Shown here: one piece after another, positions 1-7,330 of the stretch
How positions within the stretch are numbered: position 1 is the first letter of the stretch
How the letters are laid out: every line of letters starts with the position of its first letter
DNA from: Tenericutes bacterium HGW-Tenericutes-5
Lineage (GTDB): Bacteria > Bacillota_I > Bacilli_A > Izemoplasmatales > Hujiaoplasmataceae
Direction: 5' to 3'
Assembly: GCA_002839125.1 (NCBI GenBank)
Contig: PGXI01000009.1
Span: 1 to 20,019 of the forward strand
Length of the DNA: 20,019 bases
Translations under genes and position numbers: made by a program
The notes under the pieces: model-generated
Told to the model about the DNA's origin: nothing
Databases searched by the model: none
Seen by the model: only the letters and a program-made list of their open reading frames with translations

Positions 1-900
1 GAAATTATCATGGTTATCACCAAAATTATTATAACCGATTAACCCACCGATATAACCGTTGTTTAAAAGGCTAACTGCTGTGATTTGACTGAAGGCAATA
101 TTATTAGAAACAGTAACATCTTTAGCTTTTCTTTCAATTTCATAACCAGCGGTAATACCACCATAATTATGTCCGATAAGTCCACCAACATTGACCATAT
201 CTTCAGTTGATGTAACATCGATTGTGGCTTGGACGAAATTCTCTGAAATTTTTGAGTTATAACTTTTTCCGATAAGACCACCGACAAAAGCGATTCTTTC
301 AGAAACTATTGTTAAATCACCGTTTGCTTGATTATTAGTAATGTTATTAGGAAGAAAATTACTAATATTTCCAGCATATGAGTTTTCTGAGGATTGCCCT
401 AGTAAAAGACCCGCATAAGTGTTTGAGTCGTTGTTAGTTACAGTTATTTCTCCATTCAAGGTAACATTTATAACTTCACCACTACTATTACCGGCTAAGC
501 CGCCGACGAAAGTTATTTTATCTGTGGTGTAGTTGATGGAAAAGTCTTTAATGGTTAAATCTGAGATGTTCCCTTCAACATAACCGAATAAACCTGTATA
601 GATATGTTCTTGAGTAATCGTTAAATTAACAATTTCAAAGCCATTTCCATCAAAGTGTCCTCTAAATGGTTGATTGTAAGATCCTAAAGGAATCCATTCT
701 TCGGCCTGTAAATCAAGATTGTTCATAAGGATATATGACTTATTTAAATCCATTGCTTTTAACTCTTCAACTGTGGTAATTTCTAAGAAATTTTCAGTAT
801 CGATAATTATTGGTTCAGTGGTTGTTTGCGTGAAGTTAAAACCACAACCTGTCAAAAACAGTGATATTATTACTATAAATATAAATAAGATTTTTTTCAT
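1..900 (-). CDS. GLUG-repeat surface lipoprotein, C-terminus beyond window
   Basis: An open frame of 300 codons starts at ATG 900-898 and is still open at base 1, so the C-terminus lies outside the window. Residues 1-19 form a lipoprotein signal: two lysines, a hydrophobic stretch and the lipobox LTGC with Cys19, so export and lipid anchoring are expected. The next segment is Thr-rich. Residues 79-93 read FRGHFDGNGFEIVNL, typical of the strand preceding GLUG motifs. Glycine-rich blocks of the type (V/T)GGL(I/A)G recur near residues 102, 131, 162, 205, 237 and 283, about 30-45 residues apart, suggesting a beta-helix-like or adhesin-like repeat domain. The ligand is unknown. The gene begins 17 bases after the parC stop, with only a weak ribosome binding site (AAGTGAG) and no promoter visible in the gap, so it is probably co-transcribed with parE-parC. 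The lipoprotein call is firm; the GLUG assignment rests on motif shape alone. Confidence 0.85.
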   Translation of the reverse strand, partial: MKKILFIFIVIISLFLTGCGFNFTQTTTEPIIIDTENFLEITTVEELKAMDLNKSYILMNNLDLQAEEWIPLGSYNQPFRGHFDGNGFEIVNLTITQEHIYTGLFGYVEGNISDLTIKDFSINYTTDKITFVGGLAGNSSGEVINVTLNGEITVTNNDSNTYAGLLLGQSSENSYAGNISNFLPNNITNNQANGDLTIVSERIAFVGGLIGKSYNSKISENFVQATIDVTSTEDMVNVGGLIGHNYGGITAGYEIERKAKDVTVSNNIAFSQITAVSLLNNGYIGGLIGYNNFGDNHDNF

Positions 901-917
901 ATTTTCTCACTTCTTTC

Positions 918-3590
918 TTAAAATAAAGTTTGTTGGATGATATCTTCAAAATCATCATCTTCTTCATCATCTTTTTCTGTTTCTTCTTCAAAGTTATCTT
1001 CTACTTTTTCTTCAAAATAAGATGTTGTTTCTTCTTTTTCACTTGCGCTTGAGATGATTTTTTCGAGTTCATTCATTACTTCATCAGTTTCTTCAACTTC
1101 AACCGGTTCAATAACATCGATTAAATCAATAAGAATAAATTTATTTTCATGGTAATTGTTAATTTCAATCATCATTTTAAAAGGTTGATCGGATTTATCT
1201 AGATAAGGAATACCATTCTCATATCGATCTGGTTTTAAGTCAACGCCTGGAATCGTTAAATCTTTCTTCTTCGCAAGCAATCTTACTGTGATAAATTCTT
1301 TTAGTCTAAAGATATTTTCTGTTGTCATTGAAACAAAACGATAAGGATTGCTTTGAACAGTTTTTAGGTATCTCTTGCCTTTTGCAGGACGATGAGAATA
1401 TTCAATATTGCTGACAAATTCGCGTTTTAAACCACCTCGATTTGTCAACATAATCACTTCATCTTTATTGATAGTCGTAGCGTATTTAGCGCCTACTAAT
1501 AAGTCATCTCGCAAGTTGATACCTTTAACGCCTTTGGCGTTTAATGACTGCGTAGACACTTCCTCTAAATCGTATTTTAGAACATATCCATGTTCGGTTA
1601 CCAAGATGATATCCTTATCAAACGCTTCTTTTAAATCAACACTAACAAGTTGATTATGTTTGTTGGCTGGTAAACAATTGAAGGTTCGGTTGGTTCTTGT
1701 TTTTTGGAACTCGTTTAACATTACTCGTTTAACTTGTCCGTCTTGATTAGCTAATAAAACGTCTCTTTCATCATCAAATTCATCGATAACTAGATAATCA
1801 ACAATTGTTTCTTTATCGATTAATTGAGCGTAATTTCCAATAAAATCCCCCATGTCTCGGTATTTCATGTCAGGTATCTTATGTACTGGTATGGAGATGA
1901 AATTTCCGAAGTTTGTGAAAAACAGTATTGTATTTCTAGTATTGACTTCTGTTTGTTTTAAAATCATGTCACCATCTTTAAGTCCGGTTTCAGTTTGGGT
2001 TGCTTGATAGGATTTTAGTGAAGTTCTTTTAATATATCCATCTTTAGAAACAACGAACATTACATTTTCATTTTCAATTAATTCTTGTTCATCAATTTCT
2101 AGTTTTTGAATTTGCCCAGATATTATAGATTTTCTTGGAACTATGTGATTATTCATTACTTCTTCTAGCTCTTCAACTACTGCATTTTCTAGTTCTTCTT
2201 CATTGCTGAGAATTTTCTTTAAATGCGTAATTATATCTGATAATTCTTTGCTTTCTTTTTTCATTTGTGTTACATCCGTTGTAGATAAACGGTATAGTTG
2301 TAAGGAAACGATTGCATCTGCTTGAACTTCAGTAAACTCAAAACTTTCCATGATTTTATTAATGGCGTCCTTTTTACCCATTGACGATCTAATTAGTGCG
2401 ATTACTTCATCTAATACAGAAACCATCTTTAAAAAACCAGAAACGATGTGTTTACGTCTTTCGGTTTGTGTTAATTCGTAATTTGAACGATTCCTAATCA
2501 TTTCTTTTTGATGTTGAATATACTGATTAAGAATTTCTTCTAATGAAAGAAGTTTAGGACTTCTTTGACTGATTGCGACCATATTGTAGTTATATGTCGT
2601 ACTAAGATCGGTATTTTTGTATAGATAAGCTAAAACGACATCAGATGCGATTTCTTTTTTAAGTTTGATGACAATTCTAATTCCTTCACGGTCAGAGAGG
2701 TCATTGACTTCTAGGATTCCATCGATCTTCTTTTGTAAGCGAATTTCATCAATTCTTCTTACAAGGTCAGCTTTATTCACTTCATAAGGTATTTCAGTGA
2801 TTACTATTGAAGTATCCTCAACTTCAGCTTTAGCTTTAATAACGATCTTACCTTTTCCGGTTTGAAAGGCTTTTTTGATTTCTTTTGTCCCTTCAATAAT
2901 TGCTCCAGTTGGAAAATCAGGCCCAGGAAGGATGTTTATTAAATCATCAAGATCTGCTTGGGGATTTTTTATTTTATATATTGTTGCTTTCAATACTTCT
3001 GTTAGATTGTGAGGCGGTATATTTGTGGCGTAGCCTGTAGCCATACCAGTTCCCCCATTAACTAAAAGATTAGGAAATTTTGCTGGTAAAACCACTGGTT
3101 CAAGCTCACAATCATCGAAGTTTGGGATGAATGTAACAGTTTTTTTGTCGATATCTTTTAAAAGCGCTTCTGCGTATGATGTTAGTCTTGCTTCAGTATA
3201 ACGCATTGCGGCTGCAGGGTCATTATCGACTGAACCGTTATTTCCGTGCATGTCGATTAGAAGTGTCCCTAATTTCCAGTGCTGAGACATTCTCACCATT
3301 GCATCATAAACACTAGTATCTCCATGAGGATGGTATTTACCGATAACCTCTCCAACGATTCTCGCGGATTTCTTGTAAGGTTTTGTTGAACCCATACCAA
3401 GTTCATTCATTGCGAAAAGAATTCTTCTTTGAACCGGTTTTAATCCATCTCTAACGTCAGGTAAAGCTCTATCTTGAATAATGTATTTTGAATAACGACC
3501 AAATCTTTCACCAACGATGTCTTCAAGATTAACAGGAATTATTTTTTCTTCTAAAAACTCATCAATTTTTTTCTTAACAGATTTAGCCAT
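918..3590 (-). CDS. parC: DNA topoisomerase IV subunit A
   Basis: This is the breakage-reunion subunit of topoisomerase IV, which decatenates daughter chromosomes. Of 890 residues, the catalytic tyrosine is Tyr131 in AMRYTEARL. The quinolone region reads YHPHGDTSVYDAM (86-98), with Thr92 and Asp96 at the places of Ser80 and Glu84 of E. coli ParC. The C-terminal half has the pinwheel repeats; the gyrase-specific GyrA box is replaced by AKGVKGI, which favours ParC over GyrA. The last 41 residues are very acidic (about 20 Asp/Glu) and end in QQTLF. The start chosen is ATG 3590, six bases after GAAGGTG; an in-frame TTG at 3605 lacks a comparable site. The start overlaps the parE stop by 8 bases, so translation is probably coupled. 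Identity is certain; the role of the tail is unknown. Confidence 0.97.
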   Translation of the reverse strand: MAKSVKKKIDEFLEEKIIPVNLEDIVGERFGRYSKYIIQDRALPDVRDGLKPVQRRILFAMNELGMGSTKPYKKSARIVGEVIGKYHPHGDTSVYDAMVRMSQHWKLGTLLIDMHGNNGSVDNDPAAAMRYTEARLTSYAEALLKDIDKKTVTFIPNFDDCELEPVVLPAKFPNLLVNGGTGMATGYATNIPPHNLTEVLKATIYKIKNPQADLDDLINILPGPDFPTGAIIEGTKEIKKAFQTGKGKIVIKAKAEVEDTSIVITEIPYEVNKADLVRRIDEIRLQKKIDGILEVNDLSDREGIRIVIKLKKEIASDVVLAYLYKNTDLSTTYNYNMVAISQRSPKLLSLEEILNQYIQHQKEMIRNRSNYELTQTERRKHIVSGFLKMVSVLDEVIALIRSSMGKKDAINKIMESFEFTEVQADAIVSLQLYRLSTTDVTQMKKESKELSDIITHLKKILSNEEELENAVVEELEEVMNNHIVPRKSIISGQIQKLEIDEQELIENENVMFVVSKDGYIKRTSLKSYQATQTETGLKDGDMILKQTEVNTRNTILFFTNFGNFISIPVHKIPDMKYRDMGDFIGNYAQLIDKETIVDYLVIDEFDDERDVLLANQDGQVKRVMLNEFQKTRTNRTFNCLPANKHNQLVSVDLKEAFDKDIILVTEHGYVLKYDLEEVSTQSLNAKGVKGINLRDDLLVGAKYATTINKDEVIMLTNRGGLKREFVSNIEYSHRPAKGKRYLKTVQSNPYRFVSMTTENIFRLKEFITVRLLAKKKDLTIPGVDLKPDRYENGIPYLDKSDQPFKMMIEINNYHENKFILIDLIDVIEPVEVEETDEVMNELEKIISSASEKEETTSYFEEKVEDNFEEETEKDDEEDDDFEDIIQQTLF

Positions 3591-5523
3591 TGATAACACC
3601 TTCAATCATAAAATCATCATCTTCATTTTCAAATGACACATTGGTGTCAATCCACTCTTTTCTTGGTTCTACTTTGTCACCCATTAAAACCGAAATTCTT
3701 AAATCCGCTTCAGCTAAATCATCAATTCTAACTTGAACAAGAGTTCTTGATTTCGGGTTCATTGTTGTATCCCAAAGTTGTTCTGAGTTCATTTCACCAA
3801 GACCTTTATAGCGTTGGATTGTATAGGTTTTATACTTTTGACAAATTGCTTCTCTTTGTTCTTCATCCCACGCATAAAGAGATTCCTTCTTGCTTGAAGT
3901 AATCTTGTAAAGTGGTGGTTGAGCTAGATACAGTTTTCCAGCTTCAATCAGTTCTGGCATATATCTAAAGAAGAAAGTGATTAAAAGCACTTGAATGTGG
4001 GCACCATCGGTATCGGCATCGGTCATGATGATAACTTTGTTGTAATTTGATTTTGTAACATCAAATTCACTACCAATACCAGCTCCGATAGTGGAGATTA
4101 TTGTTGAGATTTCTTCATTTTTGAAGACTTCTTCCATTCTTTGTTTTTCAGCGTTGATTACTTTCCCTCTTAAAGGCAAGATTGCTTGAAACATTCTGTC
4201 CCTGCCTTGTTTAGCAGAACCTCCGGCTGAGTCACCTTCAACTAAGAATAACTCTTTAATTTCCGGATTTTTCGAACTGGCTGGTGCTAATTTTCCAGAA
4301 AGAATGGTTTCCTTTTTCTTAATCTTCTTAACGATTCTAGCATCGTCTCTAGCTTTTCTTGCGGCTTCCCAAGCATTTCTTGCATCAACAGCTTTTTCGA
4401 TTAAACTGCTGGCAATTTTTGGGTTTTCTGTTAAATAAACATTAAGTTTATCAGATACGATAACTTCAACTGCAGGACGTGCTTCCGGAGAGCCTAATTT
4501 ATTCTTTGTTTGACCTTCAAATTGTAATAAATCTTCGGGAACTCTAATAGAGATGATAGCCGTTAAGCCTTCTCTTACATGAGTTCCTTCTAGTGAGAGG
4601 TCTCTTTCTTTGATAAGGTTCATTCTTCTACCATAATCATTAAAGATTTTGGTGAAAGCAGATTTAAAACCAGTTTCATGAGTCCCACCATCTTTTGTTC
4701 TAACGTTATTAACAAAAGAAATAATATTTTCATTAAAGGCTTTGGTATAGCCAAAGGCAACTTCTACTTCAATTTTTGATTGAACTCCAAAAAAATACAC
4801 GGGATCGTGTAACATTCCTTTTGATTTATTTATGTAGTGGACATATTCTTTAATACCTTTTTCATAAACAAAGGTTTGTCTTTGTTTTGAACGGTAATCA
4901 ATTAATTGCATTTTCAGGCCTTTGATTAAGAAGGCGCTCTCTCTAATTCTCTCTTCGAGAGTTTGATAATTGAATAATGTTGTAGAAAAGACTTTTTGAT
5001 CTGGTTTAAACCAAACTTCTGTACCGGTTTTTTTAGTTTCACCAATTACTTCAAGTTCTTTTACTTTTTTACCACCATCTTCAAAACGCATCATATACAT
5101 TAAACCATCACGGTGGATTGTAACTTGTAAGAATTCACTAAGTGCATTTACTACTGATGCTCCAACGCCATGTAACCCACCAGCAACTTTATAAGCTCCG
5201 TCAGCGGAGAACTTGCCACCGGCATGAAGCTTAGTAAAGATTACTTCTACCCCTGTAACACCAGATGAGTGAATATCTACTGGCATGCCGCGTCCATCAT
5301 CGGTTACAACTACAGAATTGTCTTCTTTTACTTCAACTTTAATTTGGGTGCCAAATCCTGCAAGAACTTCATCTATAGAATTATCGATTATTTCCCATAC
5401 TAAATGATGAAGGCCTCTAGTGTCTGTAGAACCCACGTACATTCCCGGACGTTTTCTAACAGCTTCTAAGCCTTCTAGAATTTGGATGGATTTCGAATTG
5501 TATAAGTTGTCTTTTATGTCCAT
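3583..5523 (-). CDS. parE: DNA topoisomerase IV subunit B (ATPase)
   Basis: This is the ATPase subunit that partners ParC. The 646 residues begin with a GHKL ATPase domain: WEIIDNSIDE with Glu45 as the likely general base and Asn48 for magnesium, DDGRGMP (75-81) and the ATP lid LHGVGASVVNALS (117-129). A transducer domain follows. The TOPRIM domain contains LVEGDSAGGSAKQGRDR, PLRGKVIN and DADTDGAHI, and the protein ends with the QRYKGLGEMN region. Adjacency to a ParC-type A subunit supports ParE over GyrB. The start at ATG 5523 is preceded by AAGGAG at good spacing and matches the usual GyrB/ParE N-terminus (MDIKDNLYNSKSIQILEGLEA). The open frame runs on upstream to 5784, but that part has no family similarity and would cover the divergent plsY. 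It is the first gene of the parE-parC unit. Confidence 0.97.
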   Translation of the reverse strand: MDIKDNLYNSKSIQILEGLEAVRKRPGMYVGSTDTRGLHHLVWEIIDNSIDEVLAGFGTQIKVEVKEDNSVVVTDDGRGMPVDIHSSGVTGVEVIFTKLHAGGKFSADGAYKVAGGLHGVGASVVNALSEFLQVTIHRDGLMYMMRFEDGGKKVKELEVIGETKKTGTEVWFKPDQKVFSTTLFNYQTLEERIRESAFLIKGLKMQLIDYRSKQRQTFVYEKGIKEYVHYINKSKGMLHDPVYFFGVQSKIEVEVAFGYTKAFNENIISFVNNVRTKDGGTHETGFKSAFTKIFNDYGRRMNLIKERDLSLEGTHVREGLTAIISIRVPEDLLQFEGQTKNKLGSPEARPAVEVIVSDKLNVYLTENPKIASSLIEKAVDARNAWEAARKARDDARIVKKIKKKETILSGKLAPASSKNPEIKELFLVEGDSAGGSAKQGRDRMFQAILPLRGKVINAEKQRMEEVFKNEEISTIISTIGAGIGSEFDVTKSNYNKVIIMTDADTDGAHIQVLLITFFFRYMPELIEAGKLYLAQPPLYKITSSKKESLYAWDEEQREAICQKYKTYTIQRYKGLGEMNSEQLWDTTMNPKSRTLVQVRIDDLAEADLRISVLMGDKVEPRKEWIDTNVSFENEDDDFMIEGVING

Positions 5524-5551
5524 AATCTCGCTCCTTGATAAATCTATAATC

Positions 5552-5560
5552 ATTATATCA
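5552..5560 (-). promoter_or_regulatory. parE-parC promoter, extended -10
   Basis: On the minus strand, TATAAT at 5557-5552 is preceded by TGA (5560-5558), giving the extended -10 TGn-TATAAT. The -35 position (near 5575-5580) is poor, as is common when an extended -10 is present. Transcription would start about 20 bases before the parE ATG. Confidence 0.6.
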
Positions 5561-5598
5561 AATTTTAATGGATTTATCTTTATTTTTTCATAATTTTT

Positions 5599-5607
5599 TG
5601 GTATAAT
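5599..5607 (+). promoter_or_regulatory. plsY promoter, extended -10
   Basis: TGG (5599-5601) followed by TATAAT (5602-5607) is an extended -10. A weak TTTATT lies 17 bases upstream at 5579-5584. The ribosome binding site GGAGG at 5619-5623 precedes the plsY ATG at 5630. This promoter lies back to back with that of parE. Confidence 0.65.
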
Positions 5608-5629
5608 TTTTAAAGGTCGGAGGTTTATC

Positions 5630-6253
5630 ATGACAAAATACTTGTTTATTTTATTGGCATATCTTATCGGGTCTATTCCCTTTTCATATATATTAGGAAA
5701 ATACATAAAAAAAGGCGATATTAGAAAACATGGTAGTGGAAATTTAGGCACTACAAATGCCTTTAGAGTTTTTGGTGCTATCATAGGGATTGCGGTATTG
5801 ATATTAGATACTCTTAAAAGTGGGATATTAGTTTTAGCAGTAGCTAACGATTGGTTTGGCGTTGAAATGTTTCATCCGCTGGTATATGGTTCTGCAGCTG
5901 TAATTGGGCATATCTATCCAGTTTGGATGAAATTTAAAGGCGGTAAAGGGGTTGCTTCTTCATTTGGAATGTTAATCTTTTATTACTGGCCAATACCGGT
6001 TCTATTACTTCCTGTTTTTGTGGCGACACTGCTTCTTTCTAAGTTTGCATCCTTAGCCTCTACTGTCGTTACAGTGTGTGCATTTATTTTCGGATTGATT
6101 CTTTACTTTGTTGGTGTTCCTGAAATCGATTTATACTATGTAATTATCAGCTTTTTATTGATGTTATTGATTTTATTTAAACATCGTTCCAATTTTAAAA
6201 GAATTTTGGCTGGTAATGAAAATAAGATTGTTTTTAAGAAGAAAAAATCATAA
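5630..6253 (+). CDS. plsY: Acyl-phosphate:glycerol-3-phosphate acyltransferase
   Basis: PlsY is an integral membrane enzyme that moves an acyl chain from acyl-phosphate to the sn-1 position of glycerol-3-phosphate, making lysophosphatidic acid, the first step of phospholipid synthesis. The 207-residue length is normal. The family's three cytoplasmic motifs are visible: HGSGNLGTTNAFR (34-46), KFKGGKGVASS (101-111, the phosphate-binding glycine loop) and HRSNFKRI near residue 185. Five or so hydrophobic membrane segments separate them, and the C-terminus is basic. The start ATG 5630 follows GGAGG by 6 bases. The gene stands alone between its own promoter and a bidirectional terminator. In this window its donor supply is hinted at by a FakB-like DegV gene 1.1 kb away; the kinase FakA is not in the window. 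Confidence 0.97.
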   Translation: MTKYLFILLAYLIGSIPFSYILGKYIKKGDIRKHGSGNLGTTNAFRVFGAIIGIAVLILDTLKSGILVLAVANDWFGVEMFHPLVYGSAAVIGHIYPVWMKFKGGKGVASSFGMLIFYYWPIPVLLLPVFVATLLLSKFASLASTVVTVCAFIFGLILYFVGVPEIDLYYVIISFLLMLLILFKHRSNFKRILAGNENKIVFKKKKS

Positions 6254-6254
6254 A

Positions 6255-6293
6255 AAAAGATGGTTCCTAGCAATGCTTAGGAACCATTTCTTT
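6255..6293. terminator. Bidirectional terminator between plsY and the yneF-like gene
   Basis: A perfect 9-bp stem (TGGTTCCTA at 6261-6269 with TAGGAACCA at 6278-6286) closes an 8-base loop. An A-rich stretch lies on the left and a T-rich stretch on the right, so the hairpin can end plsY on the plus strand and the convergent yneF-like gene on the minus strand. Confidence 0.85.
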
Positions 6294-6510
6294 ATTTAGC
6301 TTGTTTCATTGAAGCCATGACTTGTCTAACTTGTTTTTCAGAAGGTTTTCTTCCCATTTGACTCATCATCGCTCTAATCATTTGTTCATTGATTGGTGGG
6401 TTTTTCTCTAAGTATTTTTTAAAATAGTTTCTGGCGATAAAAAAGCCAGCTACTGCTCCACCTAATAGTGCAACTACGATTAATACTATTGCTAACCATA
6501 ACTCCATCAT
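6292..6510 (-). CDS. yneF: YneF-like UPF0154 single-pass membrane protein
   Basis: A 72-residue protein of the UPF0154 family, the same length as B. subtilis YneF. It has an N-terminal membrane segment (about residues 5-24, ending GGAVAGFFIARNYFKKYL) and a conserved cytoplasmic part with KNPPINEQMIRAMM and QMGRKPSEKQVRQVM. The family is widespread in Firmicutes and Mollicutes, but its function is not established. ATG 6510 was chosen because AAAGGAG lies 9 bases upstream and the N-terminus then matches the family. An in-frame extension to 6549 reaches back into its own promoter region and is unlikely. The gene is a single transcription unit that converges on plsY. Confidence 0.92.
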   Translation of the reverse strand: MMELWLAIVLIVVALLGGAVAGFFIARNYFKKYLEKNPPINEQMIRAMMSQMGRKPSEKQVRQVMASMKQAK

Positions 6511-6539
6511 AATATACCACTCCTTTAGACAACATACAT

Positions 6540-6568
6540 ATTTTATCAAAGAAACTGGGGGAATTCAA
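6540..6568 (-). promoter_or_regulatory. Promoter of the yneF-like gene
   Basis: On the minus strand, TTGAAT (6568-6563) and TAAAAT (6545-6540) are separated by exactly 17 bases, and the -10 is preceded by TGA (6548-6546), an extended -10. Transcription would start near 6533, about 23 bases before the ATG. Confidence 0.75.
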
Positions 6569-6604
6569 GAATTATATTTTATGAAATGAAATTTTTATTT
6601 TGTA

Positions 6605-6633
6605 TTTACAAAACGACTAATGATTGTTATTAT
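6605..6633 (+). promoter_or_regulatory. Ferredoxin gene promoter
   Basis: TTTACA (6605-6610) and TATTAT (6628-6633) are separated by 17 bases, and the -10 is preceded by TGT (6625-6627), an extended -10. The ribosome binding site AGGAGG (6661-6666) sits 8 bases before the ATG. Together these suggest strong expression. Confidence 0.8.
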
Positions 6634-6674
6634 ATATATGTATATAAAAGTTTCTTTTTAAGGAGGATTCAGAC

Positions 6675-6845
6675 ATGCCAAGAGTTATCTTAGATACTTG
6701 TATCGCTTGTGGTACTTGTAAAGAAAACTGCCCAGTAGATTGTATTTCTGAAGGAGATATCTACGTAATTGATCAAGATGCTTGCATCGATTGTGGTGTT
6801 TGTGAAGCAAATTGCCCAGTAGATTGCATCGTAATCGCTGAATAA
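6675..6845 (+). CDS. fer: Clostridial-type 2[4Fe-4S] ferredoxin
   Basis: A small, soluble electron carrier of 56 residues. Two cysteine clusters of the form C-x2-C-x2-C-x3-CP are present: Cys9, 12, 15, 19 and Cys37, 40, 43, 47. In clostridial ferredoxins the fourth cysteine of each cluster pairs with the other cluster, giving two low-potential [4Fe-4S] centres. Both clusters are followed by CPVDCI, so each half also has an extra cysteine (Cys23 and Cys51) where many homologues have alanine. The two halves are clearly repeats of each other. The start is fixed by AGGAGG 8 bases upstream. The gene is monocistronic, with its own strong promoter and a terminator right after the stop. Likely partners (pyruvate:ferredoxin oxidoreductase, hydrogenase or ferredoxin-NADP reductase) are not in the window. 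It suggests anaerobic or fermentative metabolism. Confidence 0.95.
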   Translation: MPRVILDTCIACGTCKENCPVDCISEGDIYVIDQDACIDCGVCEANCPVDCIVIAE

Positions 6846-6847
6846 AA

Positions 6848-6881
6848 CAAAAAAATAACGGAAAATTCCGTTATTTTTTTT
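6848..6881. terminator. Bidirectional terminator, ferredoxin / fabT-like gene
   Basis: AATAACGGA (6854-6862) pairs with TCCGTTATT (6867-6875) around a 4-base loop. An A-run precedes it and a T-run follows. It ends the ferredoxin transcript on plus and the degV-fabT transcript on minus; the fabT-like stop codon is at 6884. Confidence 0.85.
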
Positions 6882-6883
6882 AT

Positions 6884-7330
6884 CTATTTCTTGAAATAAG
6901 AAGAGAGTTTATCTAACGATTCAATCAAAAGTTCATCTTTTTCTAATTCCATTTCTTCAAAGATTGAATCAATCATTTCTTCATGGAAACTATCGTGCTC
7001 TTTTAGAACATCTTCTGCTTTTGGTAAAAGCCCAACTACTACTTTTCTTCTGTCTTCAGGATCTCTTTCTCTTAGTACATAACCCTTTTGATAAAGAGTA
7101 TTAATTGCTGTCGTTAATGAACCAATTGTTATGCCTAATCTTTTTGCGATATTTGACATTGTTGGCTCTTCTGTTAGTTCAATCGCTTCTAAGACATGAA
7201 CTTCACTCATTGACAGTTTTATGCCTTTATCTTTTAAGTTTTGACCTTCAATAGCTAAGATGCGGTTGAAGATTTCAACCAGCAACTCATTGATTATTTT
7301 TCTTGCTTCTTCTCTACTATACTTTTTCAA
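6884..7330 (-). CDS. MarR-family transcriptional regulator, FabT-like
   Basis: A winged-helix MarR repressor of about 148 residues. The recognition region runs from about residue 40 to 100 (LSMSEVHVLEAI, PTMSNIAKRLGITIGSLTTAINTLYQKGYVLRERD), followed by the wing PEDRRKVVV. The N-terminus (IINELLVEIFNRILAIEG) and overall layout resemble FabT, the acyl-ACP-responsive repressor of fatty acid synthesis genes in lactic acid bacteria. The preferred start is TTG 7330, with GGAG 9 bases upstream inside degV, because it gives the usual FabT length. ATG 7363 is possible but would add residues without family similarity. The gene overlaps the end of degV by 14 bases, so the two are co-transcribed and probably coupled. 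Their promoter contains a FabT-type palindrome, suggesting autoregulation. MarR family is certain; FabT-like function is inferred from sequence, partner and operator. Confidence 0.85.
   Translation of the reverse strand: MKKYSREEARKIINELLVEIFNRILAIEGQNLKDKGIKLSMSEVHVLEAIELTEEPTMSNIAKRLGITIGSLTTAINTLYQKGYVLRERDPEDRRKVVVGLLPKAEDVLKEHDSFHEEMIDSIFEEMELEKDELLIESLDKLSSYFKK

Noticed and set aside
63..287. 74-codon open frame on the minus strand
   Set aside because: It is a shifted-frame shadow of the lipoprotein gene, whose frame is continuous from 900 to 1 with signal peptide and repeats.
3591..3605. TTG start five codons upstream of the parC ATG
   Set aside because: The ATG at 3590 has GAAGGTG at ideal spacing; the TTG lies before that site and has none of its own.
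918..5523. Gyrase subunits GyrA/GyrB instead of ParC/ParE
   Set aside because: The GyrA box is replaced by AKGVKGI, the A subunit has a Firmicute ParC-like C-terminal domain, and the genes are in B-A order with overlap as in parE-parC.
5550..5566. Second FabT box between parE and plsY
   Set aside because: Only one half-site (TCAAATT) is present; the other arm matches one base in five, so plsY is not supported as a target here.
5524..5784. In-frame upstream extension of parE by 87 codons
   Set aside because: It lacks family similarity, runs through the parE promoter and over the divergent plsY gene, and the ATG at 5523 has a good AAGGAG site and the standard N-terminus.
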